From Candidatus Phycorickettsia trachydisci (lineage in GTDB: Bacteria > Pseudomonadota > Alphaproteobacteria > Rickettsiales > Rickettsiaceae), in NCBI GenBank assembly GCA_945875085.1, contig CAMCJU010000026.1:1-9031 (forward strand): a stretch of DNA of 9,031 bases, read 5' to 3'. This document shows positions 7,801 to 9,031 of the stretch, in pieces. Numbering within the stretch: position 1 is the first letter of the stretch; each line of letters opens with the position of its first letter. The translations under genes and the position numbers were made by a program. Under the pieces are notes generated by a model. That model had not been told where the DNA came from. It did not search any database and saw only the letters and a list, made by a program, of their open reading frames with translations.

Positions 7801-8033
7801 TGCTCACAAGAACTCGCCCATTTGCTAATCCTGTGATAAAGCCGCTCTTTCATTTCATTAGCAGCTGCATTGGTAAATGTTAGACATAAGATTTTGCGCG
7901 CATCTACTTCTTTTATCAACAAGCGCAAAACTCTATCGGTCAATACCTTTGTTTTCCCGGTGCCAGCTGATGCGCTCAGCCATATTGAAAGGGCAGGGTC
8001 TGACGCAATTTGCTGCTCAGAGACTTTGGACAT
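4809..8033 (-). CDS. addA: Double-strand-break repair helicase-nuclease AddA (UvrD/RecB superfamily 1)
   Basis: AddA is the helicase-nuclease subunit of AddAB, which unwinds and resects broken DNA ends for RecA loading. Superfamily 1 motifs occur in order: Walker A SASAGTGKT (20-28), motif Ia TFTNAAANEMKER (52-64), Walker B LVDEAQDTS (381-389), motif III VGDEKQSIYSFQGAE (419-433), motif IV TTSYRSS (461-467), motif V IKIMTVHASKGLQSP (753-767) and motif VI EYLRLLYVGVTRAQEQL (819-835). A PD-(D/E)xK nuclease follows: GKIVHKILE (934-942), SRID (1004-1007), VDYKTDK (1019-1025, Asp1020 and Lys1022) and QLLNY (1041-1045). At 1074 residues it looks full length. It starts 14 bases after the beta-barrel stop and ends nine bases before queF. 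The usual alphaproteobacterial partner addB is not adjacent. A C8 tract lies in the linker before the nuclease domain. RecB is less likely because the layout and N-terminus fit AddA. Confidence 0.95.
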   Translation of the reverse strand: MSKVSEQQIASDPALSIWLSASAGTGKTKVLTDRVLRLLIKEVDARKILCLTFTNAAANEMKERLYHRISKWASSCEQELKLQLEMLTGQAPTNKEIARAKNLLSQYLQTSNNLNIYTIHSFCQKILKQFPLEAGISPSFKIIDELGEQKNFSLIKQALIIDPLLEQLNTAILGQMHETKFDELIGEILEQKIKFKYLFEKFTAKADYKNYLQETLKLDELDTFSYLRQTQVLLAKYQQEIVIPDFAFLISQYVVAKDESQVKEKFYHLKNAFLTKDDQKKKKLLTKKLQDSSPKQARLLSLIQEIIFEAQDYIKTIHLLQSSLKLYELAKAVIEKYQAHKLACGFLDYDDLIYHAHNLLSKSEHKDWILYKLDGGIEHILVDEAQDTSIYQWSLILTLLSDFVAGESSAQEQKSIFIVGDEKQSIYSFQGAEYHQFNNIKAEILSQLFLAKKDHRVVNLTTSYRSSSIILEAVERIFKQVRAQDPLLFQADNFALSCYLENFGGSIELWDVHKNQDKPEIFWPILLQDDLISSKAKLAVDIAKYIKETLDSKKVLFSTKNVVEPQDFMILLRQRNDFALLLVKELKSFGLPVSGLDRISLFEDLSVQDLLSAAKFALLPPDELNLACLLRSALINISPACLYELCYQRQGNLYTQIYSNPKYCDISGQLDSIKSLAQRVSISDFFHILVYVNNNLAKFLSINGQESLDSINELISLALKFEQEISGNMQAFILWCSNLDIQINRDASSGGVIKIMTVHASKGLQSPIVILPDTTGLPKSRSKFLWDQRYCPFFAFSASKHNRFYDNLKEEESQKQYKEYLRLLYVGVTRAQEQLIVCGSLGSNNIDEKCWYSIMRNALQESLTRQEKPNLIIFHKQSALLPPLAALKPPPDNDMPLMPVINVSLAARTQVLKQEAPNFEANSPLVTEKSAYYGKIVHKILEDSINKKDLSMLVTHDLLNLLPEYYRVAILPELDKLKLSDEFKQLLQEEVKTEVNIGNTDKLSRIDLLCVFHDKIIIVDYKTDKILPKSISQVPKKYLQQLLNYKEAIEQIYPNKKVEAKILWLMHADFMQIF
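5362..5369 (-). repeat. Eight-base G/C homopolymer inside addA (C8 on the coding strand)
   Basis: The plus strand carries eight consecutive G, read as C8 on the addA strand, coding Pro889-Pro891 in a proline-rich linker between the helicase and nuclease domains. It is conspicuous in AT-rich DNA. One extra C would put TGA directly after the tract. One missing C would give TAA after six more codons. Confidence 0.9.
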
Positions 8034-8047
8034 TTCTAGGATAGTTT

Positions 8048-8803
8048 TTAGATATCGTATATTAGTCTTAAAGTGGCGCTAGAGCCTCTGAAGCTTCTTG
8101 ACTGATAAGTTATTAAAAAGGTGTCGCTTGGTTTCTTACCTTTACCAAAATTTTGAAATTCATAGCCTAAGCCAAATTTAATTCCTTGCGCGATATTTAC
8201 ATTTGCCCCGCAGCCCAGCATCCAGTTCGGCGAGTATTTTGTAAGAGTCTCTTTATTAGCGCTTATAGCTTGTGTAAATCTGGTAGTTTGTATTTGACCA
8301 AAACCAGCTCCTGCTGCTAGATAAAGTGAGCCATATTCTTTGATGGGAAGTCCATCGAAATAGACTCTTAATTGTCCTAAATTGATATTTGCGCTATGTT
8401 GAACTTCTCTACTTGCAAACGCGGCATCATTATTATCATTGTCATTTTTAAGCTCAAATCTTTGATTGATTTGCGCATCTTTGATAAATGGCCTGATAAA
8501 TGCCGCCTCAAGTCTTAAATTATCTTTTACATAATAACCAATAGCTACAAATGGCGTGATGATATTTTTCTTTGGATAGCCAATCACAACATCAGGCGAA
8601 GAGAAAGTCTTATTACTTGATGGGATATTTTTTGCAATGAATTGATCCTTGTTAGTTGCAGCTGGCTTTAGCATGCTAAAGCCAATGCTAAAATAGAATG
8701 TCTTTTTTTCATCTGTTGTTAAATCAGCCAGAGCGTTCCTGCTGGCCAAGATAAAGCCGCAAGCGCTAAGCAAAATTATTTTCGATAGTTTTTTCATATG
8801 CAT
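8048..8803 (-). CDS. Outer-membrane beta-barrel protein, eight-stranded surface-antigen/OmpW-like
   Basis: The 251-residue protein begins with a Sec signal peptide (KK, hydrophobic core, SRNALA) with likely cleavage after Ala26. The mature part shows about eight amphipathic beta strands ending in aromatics or glycines, for example FYFSIGFSML, ITPFVAIGYYV, INLGQLRVYF, GSLYLAAGAGFGQI, IKFGLGYEFQNF and SSATLRLIYDI. This is typical of small opacity/OmpW/Omp25-type barrels. The last strand has the alternating hydrophobic beta-signal pattern but ends in Ile, not the usual Phe. One loop is rich in Asn and Asp (KNDNDNND). The start may be Met1 (8803) or Met3 (8797); neither has a Shine-Dalgarno sequence. 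A TATAAT lies about 40 bases upstream, and addA begins 14 bases downstream on the same strand. The family assignment is by fold pattern; ligand and role are unknown. Confidence 0.8.
   Translation of the reverse strand: MHMKKLSKIILLSACGFILASRNALADLTTDEKKTFYFSIGFSMLKPAATNKDQFIAKNIPSSNKTFSSPDVVIGYPKKNIITPFVAIGYYVKDNLRLEAAFIRPFIKDAQINQRFELKNDNDNNDAAFASREVQHSANINLGQLRVYFDGLPIKEYGSLYLAAGAGFGQIQTTRFTQAISANKETLTKYSPNWMLGCGANVNIAQGIKFGLGYEFQNFGKGKKPSDTFLITYQSRSFRGSSATLRLIYDI
8663..8684. repeat. Perfect 22-bp palindrome within the beta-barrel gene
   Basis: The arm TGGCTTTAGCA (8663-8673) is followed immediately by its exact reverse complement TGCTAAAGCCA (8674-8684). There is no spacer, and symmetry stops at the next base on each side. 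It lies about 120-140 bp inside the beta-barrel coding sequence and codes part of the FSMLKP segment. A further partial copy, ATGCTAAA, follows at 8685-8692. It could be a dimeric-repressor operator, an mRNA hairpin or a chance product of codon choice. Confidence 0.85.
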
Positions 8804-8841
8804 ATTTTTTTATTAATTAGTATCAACTATAGCACAATTGT

Positions 8842-8847
8842 ATTATA
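8842..8847 (-). promoter_or_regulatory. Consensus -10 element (TATAAT) for the beta-barrel gene
   Basis: On the minus strand a perfect TATAAT lies 38 bases before the ATG at 8803, predicting a leader of about 30 nt. No good TTGACA occurs 16-18 bp upstream; that stretch is the inverted repeat at the edge of the IS630 sequence. The -10 would probably drive beta-barrel, addA and queF together. Confidence 0.5.
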
Positions 8848-8848
8848 G

Positions 8849-8869
8849 ACAATAAGTCGTCTTGATTGT
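8849..8869 (-). repeat. Imperfect inverted repeat next to the IS630 end
   Basis: ACAATAAG (8849-8856) pairs with CTTGATTGT (8861-8869) around TCGT, with one bulged base. It lies between the transposase stop and the TATAAT of the beta-barrel gene. It may be part of the IS end or a weak transposase terminator; no U-tract follows directly on the minus strand. Confidence 0.4.
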
Positions 8870-8892
8870 TGACATACTCCCCATATAGTAAA

Positions 8893-9031
8893 TTAGGTTG
8901 TAATAGAGAATTGAAAGAAAGCAACAATAGCATCATACAGTTCAGAAAATTCTATAATTTTATCCTTAATCCATCGCTTCATATTAGCCCAGAATTTTTC
9001 TATCGGATTCAAATCAGGGGAATATGGCGGT
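8893..9031 (-). CDS. IS630-family DDE transposase, C-terminal 45 residues (5' truncated by the window)
   Basis: The minus-strand frame is open from the window edge and stops with TAA at 8893-8895. It begins PPYSPDLNPIEKFWANMKRW, the hallmark C-terminal block of IS630/Tc1-mariner transposases; the Glu of NPIE is the third acidic residue of the catalytic DDE triad. After this block a helical tail of about 25 residues ends in FFQFSITT, consistent with a natural C-terminus. These enzymes cut and paste DNA into TA sites. The first two catalytic Asp residues lie beyond the window, so whether the gene is intact, split by the frameshift common in this family, or decayed cannot be told. Confidence 0.9.
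   Translation of the reverse strand, partial: PPYSPDLNPIEKFWANMKRWIKDKIIEFSELYDAIVAFFQFSITT

Larger units (their letters stand above)
8849..9031 (-). mobile_element. IS630-family insertion sequence, 3' end (partial)
   Basis: The right edge of the window lies inside an IS630-family element, identified from its transposase C-terminus. Downstream of the transposase stop (8893-8895) about 45 bp remain before the beta-barrel promoter, and the element end must fall in this interval. IS630 elements insert at TA and duplicate it. Several TA dinucleotides occur here, so the boundary cannot be fixed without the other inverted repeat; 8849 is a working limit. Confidence 0.6.

Noticed and set aside
8048..8803. 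Lipoprotein signal in the beta-barrel protein (LSAC at residues 12-15)
   Set aside because: The hydrophobic stretch before the Cys is too short, and hydrophobic sequence continues past it to a good signal peptidase I site at ALA; the mature protein looks like a barrel.
8869..8897. Plus-strand promoter starting with TTGACA at 8869-8874
   Set aside because: The only -10-like hexamer, TATAGT (8884-8889), is nine bp away, too close; it would also run antisense into the transposase.
1..9031. CRISPR array, phage genes, toxin-antitoxin pair or defence operon
   Set aside because: No regularly spaced repeats, and all space over 300 bp is filled by the listed genes; none has a defence-specific architecture beyond AddA, a general repair enzyme.

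Overview
The window looks like a piece of an AT-rich alphaproteobacterial chromosome, most likely from an obligately host-associated lineage of the Rickettsiales type. The reasons are the low-GC composition, AT-rich codon use, a very short FtsY with no acidic A domain, an alphaproteobacterial-style AddA, weak or absent Shine-Dalgarno sequences, and IS remnants next to compact core genes. Genus is not resolved.

Left edge (1-147): the last 42 codons of a TnpB-like protein run into a hairpin-rich stretch with the features of an IS200/IS605 (IS1341-like) right end and the 3' scaffold of its omega RNA. About 210 bp of non-coding DNA follow (148-360), with two hairpins and only weak promoter candidates. 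Plus-strand pair (361-3950): a large exported TPR protein of unknown function is followed two bases later by ftsY, the SRP receptor GTPase.

Minus-strand set (8803-3978): reading leftwards, an eight-stranded outer-membrane beta-barrel protein, then addA (double-strand-break repair helicase-nuclease), then queF (preQ0 reductase, queuosine pathway). Gaps are 14 and 9 bp, so one transcript is likely although the functions are unrelated. This set converges on ftsY at 3950-3978, where a small hairpin overlaps the queF stop codon. Right edge (about 8849-9031): the C-terminus of an IS630-family DDE transposase, whose downstream end abuts the apparent promoter of the beta-barrel gene.

The genes are mostly housekeeping, and I see no defence island or other clear new multi-gene system. 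The points most worth checking are: an eight-C tract in addA placed so that a one-base slip in either direction removes the nuclease domain; a perfect 22-bp palindrome in the early coding region of the beta-barrel gene; the omega RNA/guide end of the TnpB element; and the IS630 end at the beta-barrel promoter.
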